A stretch of DNA of 64,000 nt from Streptomyces cynarae (lineage in GTDB: Bacteria > Actinomycetota > Actinomycetes > Streptomycetales > Streptomycetaceae). The stretch's first letter is position 1. Every line of letters begins with the position of its first letter. The notes beneath the pieces are model-generated. The model saw nothing but the letters and a program-made list of their open reading frames with translations, was not told the origin of the DNA and ran no database searches. The position numbers were made by a program, and so were the translations under genes. The stretch spans positions 2,339,001 through 2,403,000 of the forward strand of contig NZ_CP106793.1 in the NCBI RefSeq assembly GCF_025642135.1. Direction: 5' to 3'. Shown here one piece after another: positions 1 through 8,438 of this stretch.

Positions 1-2
1 GT

Positions 3-584
3 GAACGGGCCGCGTCCGTGACCCAGCTGGACATCTATCCGCAGCCGGAGCCGGAGCGGAACCAGGACGCCGAGCCATGGCCGACGTATCCGAAAATCTA
101 CCGGTTGTCCGCGGCGCACGAGGAGGCGCGTGATCTGCGTACGGCGCCGGCGGCGGACGCGGACGCGCGGCTGTTCGCGGCGTCCACGCTCCACTTCACG
201 GGAGACGCGGACGGGCACGTTCGGGAGCTGCATCTGGTCGAGGTCGACGAGCGGCGCCGGCCGCTGCCGGGCTCGGATCGGACGCTGCCCGCCGACCTCG
301 TGCTGCTGGCGCTGGGGTTCTCGGGGCCCGACCGGAAAGACGGGATCATCGAGCAGCTCGGACTCGCACTCGACGCTCGCGGCACGATCGCGCGGAACGA
401 GGACTTCGAGACGAGCGTCCCGGGCGTGTACGCCGCCGGGGACGCGGCGCGCGGACAGTCACTGATCGTGTGGGCGATCGCGGAGGGGCGGGCCGTGGCG
501 GCGGCGGTGGACCGGCGGCTGTCCGGCGGGACGTCACGCCTGCAGGCACCGATCGGTCCGTACGACCGCCCGATGACGGCGTAA
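3..584 (+). CDS. gltD: Glutamate synthase small subunit, C-terminal part (5' end outside window)
   Basis: C-terminal 193 codons of the NADPH-dependent glutamate synthase beta chain, which passes electrons from NADPH through FAD and Fe-S clusters to the large subunit for ammonia assimilation. Visible are the second dinucleotide-binding region (LVLLALGFSGP) and the closing FAD motif of this family, TSVPGVYAAGDAARGQSL, followed by the conserved WAIAEGR helix. The frame is open to the window edge, so the start lies to the left. The large subunit gene is not in view. A perfect 18-bp stem follows the stop codon, so the gene appears to end its transcription unit. Confidence 0.93.
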   Translation, partial: ERAASVTQLDIYPQPEPERNQDAEPWPTYPKIYRLSAAHEEARDLRTAPAADADARLFAASTLHFTGDADGHVRELHLVEVDERRRPLPGSDRTLPADLVLLALGFSGPDRKDGIIEQLGLALDARGTIARNEDFETSVPGVYAAGDAARGQSLIVWAIAEGRAVAAAVDRRLSGGTSRLQAPIGPYDRPMTA

Positions 585-594
585 GCAAGCGGGA

Positions 595-637
595 CCCGGT
601 GGGCACCCGGCGATGGACCCGCCGGGTGCCCACCGGG
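595..637 (+). terminator. Strong hairpin terminator after gltD
   Basis: A perfect 18-bp inverted repeat (arms 595-612 and 620-637, loop of 7) begins 11 bases after the gltD stop codon. There is no T run, which is usual for Streptomyces terminators. It lies between convergent genes and could serve both strands. Confidence 0.8.
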
Positions 638-694
638 CGCGGCCGCTGCGGCGTCGCTGCGCCGCGCACGGCGTGTCCCGGCCCTGCCGTCGGG

Positions 695-1510
695 CTATCC
701 CTTGCGCCCCACCGCCCCGTACCCCGGAATGACCCCGTCGTCCTGGCCCGGGACCGGTTCGCCGAGTTCCGGGTGCCACTTGTGGACCACCTCGACGCCG
801 GGGTCGACGAGGTCGAGGCCGTCGAAGAAGCGGGCGAACTCCTCGCGGGAGCGGAGCGCCAGCGTGACCCCGGCCGCCTTGAGCTTCTCCGTGGCCGCCG
901 CCGACTCCTCCGGGGTGAAGTCGGCCGTGGCGTGGGTCATCACCAGGTAGCTGCCGGAGGGCAGTTCGGACAGCAGGCGGCCGACCAGGTCGTGGGCGCC
1001 GTCCTCGTCGGAGACGAAGTGCAGCAGCGCGACAAGGGACAGCGCCACGGGCCGGGAGAAGTCCAGGACCTTCCTGGCCCCCTCGACGATGGCCGCAGGG
1101 TCCCGCACGTCGGCCTGCAGGTACTCGGTCGCGCCCTCGGGCGTGCTGCGCAGCAGGGCAGCCGCGTGGGCCAGCACGATCGGATCGTTGTCGCAGTAGA
1201 CGACGCGCGCCTCGGGCGTGATCCGCTGGGCTATCTGGTGCAGGTTCGGTTCGGTCGGGATGCCCGTGCCGATGTCCAGGAACTGCCGCACGCCGTTGTG
1301 GGCCAGCCAGCGTGTGGCGCGGTGCATGAACGCGCGGTTGACGCGTGCCATCACCGGCACCCTCGGGTCGAGGGCGAGCATCTGCCGGCCCATCTCCTCG
1401 TCGACGGGGTAGTTGTCCTTCCCGCCGAGGTACCAGTCGTACATGCGCGCGGGGTGCGGCTTGCTCGTATCGATGACGACGGCGTCCTGGGCGGGGTCCT
1501 GCCCGGTCAT
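695..1510 (-). CDS. SAM-dependent methyltransferase, DUF574/SAV2177 family
   Basis: A 271-residue member of the actinobacterial S-adenosyl methyltransferase family once called DUF574. The opening DTSKPHPARMYDWYLGGKDNY is the family signature. The SAM-binding glycine loop is FLDIGTGIP at about residue 79, and an acidic residue for the ribose follows in VVYCDNDP. Members are numerous in Streptomyces and their substrates are unknown. The ATG start has GGAG six bases upstream. It is convergent with gltD and about 90 bp from the DUF397 gene on the same strand, so it may belong to the regulatory cluster or be a separate unit. Confidence 0.85.
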   Translation of the reverse strand: MTGQDPAQDAVVIDTSKPHPARMYDWYLGGKDNYPVDEEMGRQMLALDPRVPVMARVNRAFMHRATRWLAHNGVRQFLDIGTGIPTEPNLHQIAQRITPEARVVYCDNDPIVLAHAAALLRSTPEGATEYLQADVRDPAAIVEGARKVLDFSRPVALSLVALLHFVSDEDGAHDLVGRLLSELPSGSYLVMTHATADFTPEESAAATEKLKAAGVTLALRSREEFARFFDGLDLVDPGVEVVHKWHPELGEPVPGQDDGVIPGYGAVGRKG

Positions 1511-1600
1511 GAGGAACTCCGTAAGTGTCGGGGGAACTCAGTGGTCAACTGAACGCCAAGTTAGTGATGCGGATGACAACATGGGGGGGCAACAAGGTGG

Positions 1601-1855
1601 TTACGACAGCAGGAAGTCCGCGTCCCCGGCCTTGGCCCCTTCGATGAACGCGGTCATCTCGTCGGAGGTGTAGATCAGCGCGGGCCCGTCCGGGTCCGTG
1701 GACTGGCGGACGGCTATCCGGCCGTCGGGCAGCTTCATCGCCTCCAGGCAGTTGCCGCCGTTGCCTCCGCTCCACGGCTTGTGCCAGCCCTCGCTGCCCA
1801 GTTCACGGGCCGGCATGCCGTTGTAGACGCGTTTGCGCGGCGTGATGCGGTCCAT
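1601..1855 (-). CDS. DUF397 small protein of a WhiJ/AbaA-type cluster
   Basis: An 84-residue protein with the DUF397 pattern: a W-HKPWSGGNGGNC segment, the VRQSTDPDGP motif and a C-terminal helix (MTAFIEGAKAGDADFLL). DUF397 proteins are nearly always encoded beside an XRE regulator with a DUF5753 domain, as here. The ATG directly follows the stop codon of the upstream regulator (TGA then ATG), so translation is probably coupled. In such pairs the small protein is proposed to modulate the regulator. No enzymatic residues are evident. Confidence 0.85.
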   Translation of the reverse strand: MDRITPRKRVYNGMPARELGSEGWHKPWSGGNGGNCLEAMKLPDGRIAVRQSTDPDGPALIYTSDEMTAFIEGAKAGDADFLLS

Positions 1856-2716
1856 TCACAGCTCCTTGCGGAGATCCTCGAGGATCTCCTTCGTGCGTTG
1901 TGCAGGGGCGGCCTGGGCCGCCATGCGGTCCATGACCTCGAGGTGGGTCGCCACCTCGCTGCGCGCGTCCAGGTAGACGGCGCCGGTCAGGTACTCGCTG
2001 TAGACCATGTCCGGCAGTTCTGACATGGCGAACCGGAACAGGACGAAGGGCCCGTAGGTCCCCGGGTGGGGGCCCGAGGAGAACTCCAGTACCTGCAACG
2101 TCACATGGGGCAGCCGCGTGACCTCCAGCAGCCGTTCGACCTGGGCTCGCATGACCGCCGGACCGCCGACCGGGCGGCGCAGCGCGGTCTCCTCCACCAC
2201 GGCCCAGATACGGGGCGCGTCGTCGCGCGTGAGCAGTTCCTGACGCTGCATGCGCAACGCCACATGACGCTCGATCTCCTCGGGTCTGGTCTGCCCGATG
2301 GCGCCCGACTTCAGGACGCCTCGGGCGTAGTCCTCGGTCTGCATGAGGCCGGGTACGAAATGGGGCTCGTACTGGCGGATCAGCGCGGCCGCGCCCTCCA
2401 GGCTGACGTACATCGAGAACCAGCCCGGAAGAATGTCGTGAAACCGCTGCCACCAGCCCGGCCTGTTGGCCTCCTCCGCCAGTTGGACGAAGGACTCGGC
2501 CTCCTCGTCGCTCACCCCGTACGCCTTCAGCAGGAGTTGCAGGTAGGGGATCTTGAGGGCGACCTCGGCGGTCTCCATGCGGCGGACGGTGGCGGGTGCG
2601 ACGCGCAGGATGCGCGCGGCCTCCTCCCGCTTGAGGCAGGCACGTTCACGCAGGTCCAGCAGGCGTCGCCCGAGGACCACCTGACCGACCGTCGGCGCCG
2701 AGCGCGGCTCGCTCAC
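1856..2716 (-). CDS. XRE-family regulator with DUF5753 domain (WhiJ-like)
   Basis: A 286-residue DNA-binding protein with an N-terminal helix-turn-helix (about residues 15-70, including REEAARILRVAPATVRRME) and a C-terminal DUF5753 domain (about 95-270, including the IRQYEPHFVPGLMQTEDYAR motif). The GTG at 2716 is chosen because GGAGGAGG lies about seven bases upstream. A longer frame upstream to 2794 lacks a ribosome site. WhiJ-type regulators act in Streptomyces development and antibiotic control together with a DUF397 protein and an ATP-binding protein, and all three are present here. The target DNA cannot be told from the sequence. Confidence 0.88.
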   Translation of the reverse strand: MSEPRSAPTVGQVVLGRRLLDLRERACLKREEAARILRVAPATVRRMETAEVALKIPYLQLLLKAYGVSDEEAESFVQLAEEANRPGWWQRFHDILPGWFSMYVSLEGAAALIRQYEPHFVPGLMQTEDYARGVLKSGAIGQTRPEEIERHVALRMQRQELLTRDDAPRIWAVVEETALRRPVGGPAVMRAQVERLLEVTRLPHVTLQVLEFSSGPHPGTYGPFVLFRFAMSELPDMVYSEYLTGAVYLDARSEVATHLEVMDRMAAQAAPAQRTKEILEDLRKEL

Positions 2717-2948
2717 CTCGCACCTCCTCCCGTCCTTTTGGCGCTGACCGCCCAGGCGACACCGTTCGAACTCTTTCCGCACCGCCGCCCGCACATGTTC
2801 GATTGCGGTTCACGGCATTCGACGCGGGCTCCGGGCTCTGACGTCCGTATCTCAGACGCCAACTGGCGTCGTTCGGCCTGCCGTTGCGAGCAGTGTGCCA
2901 CGCCCCTTCCAAGAGTCACACAGCACTCTGCAATTTTCAGAGTGACCC

Positions 2949-2977
2949 TTGCCAAGTGTTCATGTCACCGCGATAGT
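2949..2977 (+). promoter_or_regulatory. Predicted promoter giving a leaderless transcript
   Basis: TTGCCA (2949-2954), a 17-bp spacer and GATAGT (2972-2977) resemble a housekeeping HrdB promoter. The expected start point, about seven bases on, falls on the GTG at 2985, which is in frame with the ATP-binding protein. No Shine-Dalgarno sequence is present before that GTG. Together this suggests a leaderless mRNA. Confidence 0.6.
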
Positions 2978-2984
2978 GGCAAGC

Positions 2985-3734
2985 GTGATTCCGCCCGCGT
3001 CGTTAGGAACAGACGCCCCCGCAGACCGGTCCGGCATGGGTGGCGCCTCAGGGCTGCGTCCCGACGCGGCCGCCGAACGCCGGTTCCGCTTCGAGCTGGC
3101 CGCGCACCCGGCCTCCGTGGCGCAGGCCCGGCAGTTGACGCGTGCCCGGCTGATCGACTGGGCGGTGTGCGAAGACACGTGCGACACTGCCGCACTGGTC
3201 GTCTCCGAACTGGTGACCAATGCGATCGTGCACACCGCCGGGGAGCACGTCGTATGCGAACTGCACGACGAGGACGACCTGGTGCGCATAGGCGTGCGCG
3301 ACGAGGGTTGCGCCCCCGGCGAGCCGCGGCCCGCGCTGCAGCGCCCCGAGGAGGAGCACGGGAGGGGATTGCTTCTCGTCGCGGCTCTGTGCCGCGCCTG
3401 GGGAGCCCAGGAGGCGGGGCCCGGGCTGCTGGTCTGGGCGGAACTGGCACGCGAGGCCGACCAGTCGCCGCCCGCCCGACTCCCCCGCCCGACACAGCCG
3501 TCCCGGGACCTGTCGTGTTCCGGCGACAGGTCCCGGGCGCGGGAGGAGGCGAAGCGGCCCGATCCCGGCAGGGAGGGGGCGATGGCGCGGTCCGATCCGG
3601 GCTGGAGCGCCAAGAAGCCGCCCGCGGACGGCGGTGCGCGCTTCGCTCCCGGCTGGAGTGCCGAGCGGCTCCCCGCGGACGGTCGGGATTCCGAGGTGGA
3701 GCCGTCCCTGGGGACGGGGACCGCATGGGTGTGA
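2985..3734 (+). CDS. ATP-binding protein, HATPase_c_2 anti-sigma-like (AbaA/WhiJ cluster type)
   Basis: A 249-residue protein with a GHKL ATPase domain of the RsbW/SpoIIAB type at about residues 35-150. The N box is LVVSELVTNAIVHT, the G1 box is VRDEG and the G2-like segment is EEHGRGLLLV. Such proteins bind ATP and often act as anti-sigma kinases. The remaining 90 or so residues are disordered and contain a repeated PGWSA-x-x-x-PADG motif. GTG 2985 is chosen as a leaderless start. An upstream TTG at 2949 lies in the predicted -35 box and is unlikely. It is divergent from the XRE regulator and overlaps the next gene by ten bases. Confidence 0.82.
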   Translation: MIPPASLGTDAPADRSGMGGASGLRPDAAAERRFRFELAAHPASVAQARQLTRARLIDWAVCEDTCDTAALVVSELVTNAIVHTAGEHVVCELHDEDDLVRIGVRDEGCAPGEPRPALQRPEEEHGRGLLLVAALCRAWGAQEAGPGLLVWAELAREADQSPPARLPRPTQPSRDLSCSGDRSRAREEAKRPDPGREGAMARSDPGWSAKKPPADGGARFAPGWSAERLPADGRDSEVEPSLGTGTAWV

Positions 3735-4183
3735 GGGGGGCGCACACCGCGGGCCCTGGGGTCACCCGGGTCCTGAGCCTGGACTCGCTGGCCCGTCTCG
3801 ACCGGGCGCGCCGGGCGTCCGGCGCGGCGTCCAGCCGGCTCCCTCTGCCCGACGGCATGACCGTCCCGCTCGGCTGCGACGCGGTGGCCGTGCCCGCCCG
3901 CTACGGGCCCTTGGTGCTGCCCAGACTGCCGCGGCTGGGCTGTGTGTACGCCGACCGGGCCGACTGGTGGTGGATCGTACCGTCCGACTCCGACGTCGCC
4001 CTGGACTGGCCGGCACCCGCCCGTTACGCACGCGGCGCGCTCGTCCCGGACGCGGAGAGCGTCCCCGAGCTCATCCGCCGTGCGGACGACAGCGTGCCGT
4101 ACACCCCGCCGATCCCCTTGTATCTGGCGCTGTGCCGGGTCACGGGCACCACTCCGGCATGGGCACGCCCGATCAACGCGTGA
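3725..4183 (+). CDS. Hypothetical protein, partner of the ATP-binding protein
   Basis: A 152-residue soluble protein whose ATG lies ten bases inside the end of the ATP-binding protein gene, so the two are translationally coupled. It has no recognised catalytic motif. Visible features are a central hydrophobic stretch (PLVLPRLPRLGCVYADRADWWWIVPSDSD) with three consecutive tryptophans, and a closing segment rich in proline. Proteins of this kind recur next to AbaA/WhiJ-type ATP-binding proteins in Streptomyces, which suggests a shared regulatory role. That role is inferred only from position. Confidence 0.75.
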   Translation: MGVRGAHTAGPGVTRVLSLDSLARLDRARRASGAASSRLPLPDGMTVPLGCDAVAVPARYGPLVLPRLPRLGCVYADRADWWWIVPSDSDVALDWPAPARYARGALVPDAESVPELIRRADDSVPYTPPIPLYLALCRVTGTTPAWARPINA

Positions 4184-4269
4184 CCGTACGGCCGCCCCAC
4201 GTCATGGGGCCGCACGCGTAACGGCATGACGCACGCACGCGTGCCTTGTGAACGCACCCAAGGTGTCCC

Positions 4270-4352
4270 CTGACGATTGCCAGGCGTGCCACTGACGATT
4301 GCAGGCGTGCCGCTGACGACTGAGACGTGTCTCTGAGGGCTGCGGCGTGCCG
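4270..4352 (+). repeat. Four degenerate tandem repeats of about 21 bp
   Basis: Four head-to-tail copies begin at 4270, 4292, 4313 and 4333. The first two share CTGACGATTGC followed by AGGCGTGCC. The third and fourth are diverged but keep CTGA and a GTG near the end. They sit between the regulatory cluster and a small gene, outside any coding region. No function is known. Confidence 0.7.
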
Positions 4353-4402
4353 CCCATGCTGCGTCGCGTACGCGCCCCTGCCGAACGCGACCGGTGCGGC
4401 GG

Positions 4403-4576
4403 TCACTCGGCGGCGTCGGCCCCTCGCACGACCACCAGGAACGCGTCCGTCATGAGGTCCATCACGACCTCCGCGGGCTGCCCCTCCACGCGCCGCGCCT
4501 GCGCGAACTCCTCCGCGGGCCACGAGCCCCGCGGCCCGCCGGCGGGAAAGCGCGCCAGCACTGTTCGCCCGTTCAC
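4403..4576 (-). CDS. Small conserved-type hypothetical protein (57 aa)
   Basis: A 57-residue protein starting VNGRTVLARFPAGGPRGSW. The GTG at 4576 is preceded by AAGGAGGTG at good spacing, an almost perfect ribosome site, and this is the main reason for calling the gene. The reading frame shows third-position GC bias, and the protein ends in a hydrophobic segment (VVMDLMTDAFLVVVRG) rather than in low-complexity sequence. No domain is recognised. A longer frame upstream to 4618 lacks a ribosome site. It may be a small regulatory or structural protein. Confidence 0.6.
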   Translation of the reverse strand: MNGRTVLARFPAGGPRGSWPAEEFAQARRVEGQPAEVVMDLMTDAFLVVVRGADAAE

Positions 4577-4805
4577 CCTGCACCTCCTTGCAACGCCGTG
4601 TCTCGGCGAGCCGATCACGGTCGACTCGTAGAGTTAAACGCTGCACTTGGGTGAACGGCGCATTAAGTGACGCTACTGAGACGCATTTGACACGCGGCCA
4701 ATGCGAGATCGGGGCGAATTCACCGGACAGCCCGATTTGCCAGAGGCTCGGACCGGCCGCGCCACGGACGCGACCGCAGGGGCGCCACGGCTGCGACGGC
4801 TTGTG

Positions 4806-6670
4806 CTACACGGCCAGGGGCAGCCGCGGGGCCTCGTCCGTGCCCAGTCCGGCATGCGCGCGGCGCTCGGCGAGTTCGTCGAGCAATTCGGCGAGCCGTT
4901 GGCGGTGCCGGGGCGTGAGGCGTCCGCTGTCATCCAGGTGCACGGCACAGGCGGTGGTGGTGTCGACGAGTCGTTCGAGTGTCGCGGCCACCTCGTCGGT
5001 GCCCTCGGTGTGGCGGGCGAGAGCGGGATGCTCGGCGGCGGCGAGGTCGATCGCCAGGCGGGCCTCGGCGAGCGCGCGGTAGGCCTCGCGGCGCAGCGCC
5101 CAGCGCCCGGCGCGGTCGTCCTCCCGGGTCAGGACGTGTGCGAGGTAGGCGTGTGCCGCGTCCACCGCGCGTACCAGCCGGGCCCGTACGGTGCCGCCGC
5201 GCTGCCCCGGTGCCGGCAGATGCCCGACGAGCAGCACGATCCCGCAGGCCAGCAGCGTCTCCCCGATACGGCTCCAGGAGGCCTGGGACTCGCCGCCGAC
5301 CATGACCAGGGCGAGGACGAGGACCGTGACGACCGCGGTCTGCGCGGCGAAGTGCCGTGTGGCGACCGGGATGAGCGCCCCGCACATCGCCACGATGGTG
5401 ACGAGGCCCGCGGGCCGGGGCACGACGGCGGCGAGGGCGGCGAAGACGACGGCACCCAGCACCGTCCCGGCCGCCCGGCACAGCACACGGGAGACCAACG
5501 GCCCGAGGTCGGGCTTGACGAGGAAGACGGCGGTGGTGGGCAGCCAGTACCAGTGGGTGTGGTGCCCGTACCAGTGGGTGTGGTGCAGGGCCTGCGCGAT
5601 GGCGGCGCCGGCGCCGAAGCTGAGGGCGACGCGGAGTCCGTACTCACGCCCCCCGGCGCCCAGGACGGTGCGCAGCACGGAGGCGGCGGTACGGCGCCGG
5701 GCGTGCAGGCCGTGTCCGTCGCCGCCTCGGTCGAAGGTGTCGGCGGCGTGCAGGAGAGCGTCGTCGAGGGCGCGCAGCGCGGGGGCGTTGCGGGTCGGCG
5801 CGGGCAGCGGTCCGGTATGCGTGTTGCCGCGTACGGCGGCAGCGAGGCGGCGCGGCCCCTGCGCTGCCCGCGCGGGAACGGAGTCCCCGGCCCAGGCGAG
5901 CGCGGTGGCGGCCTCGGCGAGAGGGAGAGCGGCGGCGTACTGCGCGTGCAGGCGCCGCTCGGCGGAGGACGACGCGTACCGCCGCAGCCGGGGCCCGGCG
6001 AGGGCGTCCTGGGCGTGGTCGAGGGCGGCTGTCAGGGCCGCCCGCCGCGCGGTGGCGTCCGCAGTGGCGGTGGCGAGGAGCAGGTCGGCGACGGCGTCGT
6101 ACACCCCGGCGACGGCGTCGCGTTCCCCGTCGAAGCGGTAGTCGCCGGTCGTCGCGCCGGGCGTCGGCAGCACCAGGCGCAGCGCTAGCAGCCAGCCGGC
6201 GCCGGCGAGGAAGGCGAGGGCCCGCTGCCAGCCGCTCTCGGGCAGCGGCATCCCGGCACCGATGGCCGCACCGACGAGCAGTTGCGTACCGGCCCCGGAG
6301 GCGACGGGTCCTACGGCGCTGACGGCTCCGGCGACGAGTCCGAGGACGGTGAGCACGAGAGTGAGGAGGACGGCTTCGGTGTGCTGTCCGGCATACGTCC
6401 CGGCGAGCAGCCCACCGGCCCCCGCGAGCGCGGGTGCGCCGAGCCGCTGCACGGAGGTCCGCCGGCTGCCGGGCCGGTCGTTGATCCCGGCGAGCATGGC
6501 CCCGAGGGCGGCGAGGACACCGGCCGACGTACGCCCGACGAGCAGGGCGGCCGACAGCAGCGGTCCCGCGGCGAGCGCCCCCGGGCGACGGCACTCCAGG
6601 GCACGGGACCGCGCTGGGCACGCAGGGCGTGGGCGAGCCAGGGCGGCAGGGCGAACACGGGACGCGACAC
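4806..6670 (-). pseudogene. FUSC-family integral membrane transporter, frameshifted near 6580
   Basis: The gene encodes a FUSC-type (fusaric acid resistance/aromatic acid exporter-like) membrane protein with two blocks of transmembrane helices separated by a soluble region. The true N-terminus (MSRPVFALPPWLAHALRAQR, GTG at 6670 with AGGAG upstream) is in a different frame from the body, which resumes at ALAAGPLLSAALLVG. Adding one G to the five-G run at 6578-6582 joins the two frames and gives 621 residues with no other break. The second membrane block carries a 7-residue tandem duplication (HHTHWYG then HHTHWYW). This is either a sequencing deletion or a recent pseudogene; I favour the former. 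Confidence 0.8.
5547..5588 (-). repeat. 21-bp in-frame tandem duplication inside the FUSC gene
   Basis: Two adjacent 21-base units (5547-5567 and 5568-5588) differ only in their last two bases and encode consecutive HHTHWY heptads at the edge of a transmembrane helix. The length keeps the reading frame. Confidence 0.85.
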
Positions 6671-6848
6671 AGGGCTCCTGTCCGGACGAGGGCGGGGGGC
6701 GCCTTCGGGCGACGGTGGCCGGGCGGTGTGGGGTCCACCGTAGGGCGTGTTCTTGGAGCGAAAAGGACGTGAGCGTTTCAGCGGTGTGAAAGGGCGGGCG
6801 GAGGGCGGGTTCTTTATGAACGCAACCCCACGCAGACAAGATCGTCGA

Positions 6849-7628
6849 TCACACCCGGATGAGTGCCTCTGCCGCAGCGACCGACCGGGTCAGCGACTCC
6901 GGGTCCGGTCCCAGGCCCGCGACGATGTCGTCAGCCGCTCTGAGCCCCGCACGCTCCAGCAGTCGTTTTTCGTTGGTCACCCATTCTCCGCGCGCAGCGA
7001 GAACGGCATGTGCCGCTTGGGCGGTTGCCACCGCGATGGCACCGGCGACCTCCGTCCGCCGTCCGGCCGGGGCGTGGTTGGCCTTGGCGTATGCGAGCGT
7101 CGCTCGTGCGGTTCCGAGCCATCGCGCGTACGCGCTCGTGCGCAGCTTCTCCGGGTAGCGGGCGGGGCGTGGGACCGCTCCGCGCAGGACGCGGTTGACG
7201 GCCAGTTCGGCGACCAGCAGGTACGTCGGGATTCCGGCCAGATGGAACAGCAGCGGCTCGACCTGGAACCGCCCCTCTTCCGCCTCCGTGAGGACGCGGT
7301 CGACAACGTCCAGGTCCCGGTAATGGACGTCCACGCGGCGGCCCTCGATCGTCAGCCAGGCGCCGCCGTTGAACACGCCGCCGCCCCAGCCGCCGATCTC
7401 CGAGACCTCACCCTCCCAGCCGACGGACCGAAGGTCGTCGGGGTCGAAGGGGCCCCGGTAGTAGACGGCCAGGTCCCAGTCGCTGTCCGGGGTGTGGATG
7501 CCCTGGGCGCGGGAGCCGCCGAGGGCGACGGCACGGACCGCGGGGAGGGCGGCCAGGCGGTCCGCCACGGTGTCGAGGAACGTGTCGTCGTCGTTCACCG
7601 TCTGCGTCACCGAGGCGTTCCCGTTCAC
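6849..7628 (-). CDS. Nucleotidyltransferase-domain protein
   Basis: A 259-residue protein with an N-terminal polymerase-beta-like nucleotidyltransferase fold. The signature GGSRAQGIHTPDSDWDLAVY carries the GS motif and the metal-binding D-x-D pair at about residues 37-55. A third acidic position follows in the VDVHYRDLD segment. The C-terminal half is helical and alanine-rich. This arrangement resembles aminoglycoside nucleotidyltransferases and stand-alone NTases, but the substrate cannot be assigned and resistance should not be assumed. The GTG start at 7628 has AAAGGGG about five bases upstream. It is transcribed alone, with gaps of about 100-180 bp on each side. Confidence 0.82.
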   Translation of the reverse strand: MNGNASVTQTVNDDDTFLDTVADRLAALPAVRAVALGGSRAQGIHTPDSDWDLAVYYRGPFDPDDLRSVGWEGEVSEIGGWGGGVFNGGAWLTIEGRRVDVHYRDLDVVDRVLTEAEEGRFQVEPLLFHLAGIPTYLLVAELAVNRVLRGAVPRPARYPEKLRTSAYARWLGTARATLAYAKANHAPAGRRTEVAGAIAVATAQAAHAVLAARGEWVTNEKRLLERAGLRAADDIVAGLGPDPESLTRSVAAAEALIRV

Positions 7629-7725
7629 CTGACCCCTTTCTCGCAGGTACGACGCCCACGTTAGTCCGGTGCGAACGGCACGTCGCCGGGATTTCGAGCG
7701 GTTGCGGTGGCGGGACCGTCCCGCC

Positions 7726-8436
7726 TCACCCCCGCCCCCACACCCTCCGTTTCGGCAGTGGCTTCGCCCAGCTGCCCGCCCGACTCGTCGACAGGCCCAG
7801 GGAGACCAGGGACTCCGCGAGCTTCACCGCCGCGGCCACCCCGTCGACCACCGGAAGCCCCAGCTTCTCCCCCACCGTCCGCTGCAGCCCGGTCATCCCG
7901 GCGCAGCCCAGGACCAGGACCTCGGCGCCGGCCGCGCGGGCCCGCTCGGCGGCGGTCACGAAGGCCTCCTCGGTTCGGGCCGTGTCGCCGAGGTCGAGGA
8001 CGCCGATGCCGGTGCCGACCACGGCGGCGCAGTTCTGCAGGACGCCCGCCGTGTACAGGCTGTCCTCGATCTGCCCGCACGAGCGTTCCAGGGTGGTGAC
8101 GACCCCGAACCGCCGCCCGAGCAGGCACGCCAGGTGGGCCGCGGCTTCGGTGATGTCGACGACCGGCACGTCCAGCAGTTCCCGCGCGCCCTCGCGGCCG
8201 TGCTCTCCGAAGCCCGCCATGACCACGGCGTCGTACGGGCCCTCGTAGGTGCGCAGTGCGTCGAGGACGGCGGCGGCCGAGAGGTAGCTGTCGAGCCAGC
8301 CCTCCGCGGACTCGGGCCCCCACAAGGGGGTCAGTCCGGTCACGGTGGTGCCCGGGCCGGCGGCGGCCCGGGCACCACGGAGGATCTCCTCGGTCATCTC
8401 CTGCGTGGTGTTGCAGTTGGTGACGACGATCCGCAC
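7726..8436 (-). CDS. Aspartate/glutamate/hydantoin racemase family protein
   Basis: A 236-residue racemase of the Asp/Glu/hydantoin superfamily. The opening RIVVTNCNTTQEMTE is the hydantoin/allantoin racemase type. The catalytic cysteine pair is probably in the MAGFGEH region counterpart and in LVLGCAGMTGL, of which the latter cysteine is plainly present. In the usual first site (V-A-C-F) the position reads VVMAGFGE, so the first cysteine is replaced by glycine. The GTG start lies two bases after the stop codon of the NCS1 permease, so the two are co-transcribed. The pair suggests uptake and racemisation of a hydantoin, allantoin or related compound. No hydantoinase is nearby. Confidence 0.82.
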   Translation of the reverse strand: MRIVVTNCNTTQEMTEEILRGARAAAGPGTTVTGLTPLWGPESAEGWLDSYLSAAAVLDALRTYEGPYDAVVMAGFGEHGREGARELLDVPVVDITEAAAHLACLLGRRFGVVTTLERSCGQIEDSLYTAGVLQNCAAVVGTGIGVLDLGDTARTEEAFVTAAERARAAGAEVLVLGCAGMTGLQRTVGEKLGLPVVDGVAAAVKLAESLVSLGLSTSRAGSWAKPLPKRRVWGRG

Positions 8437-8438
8437 GC

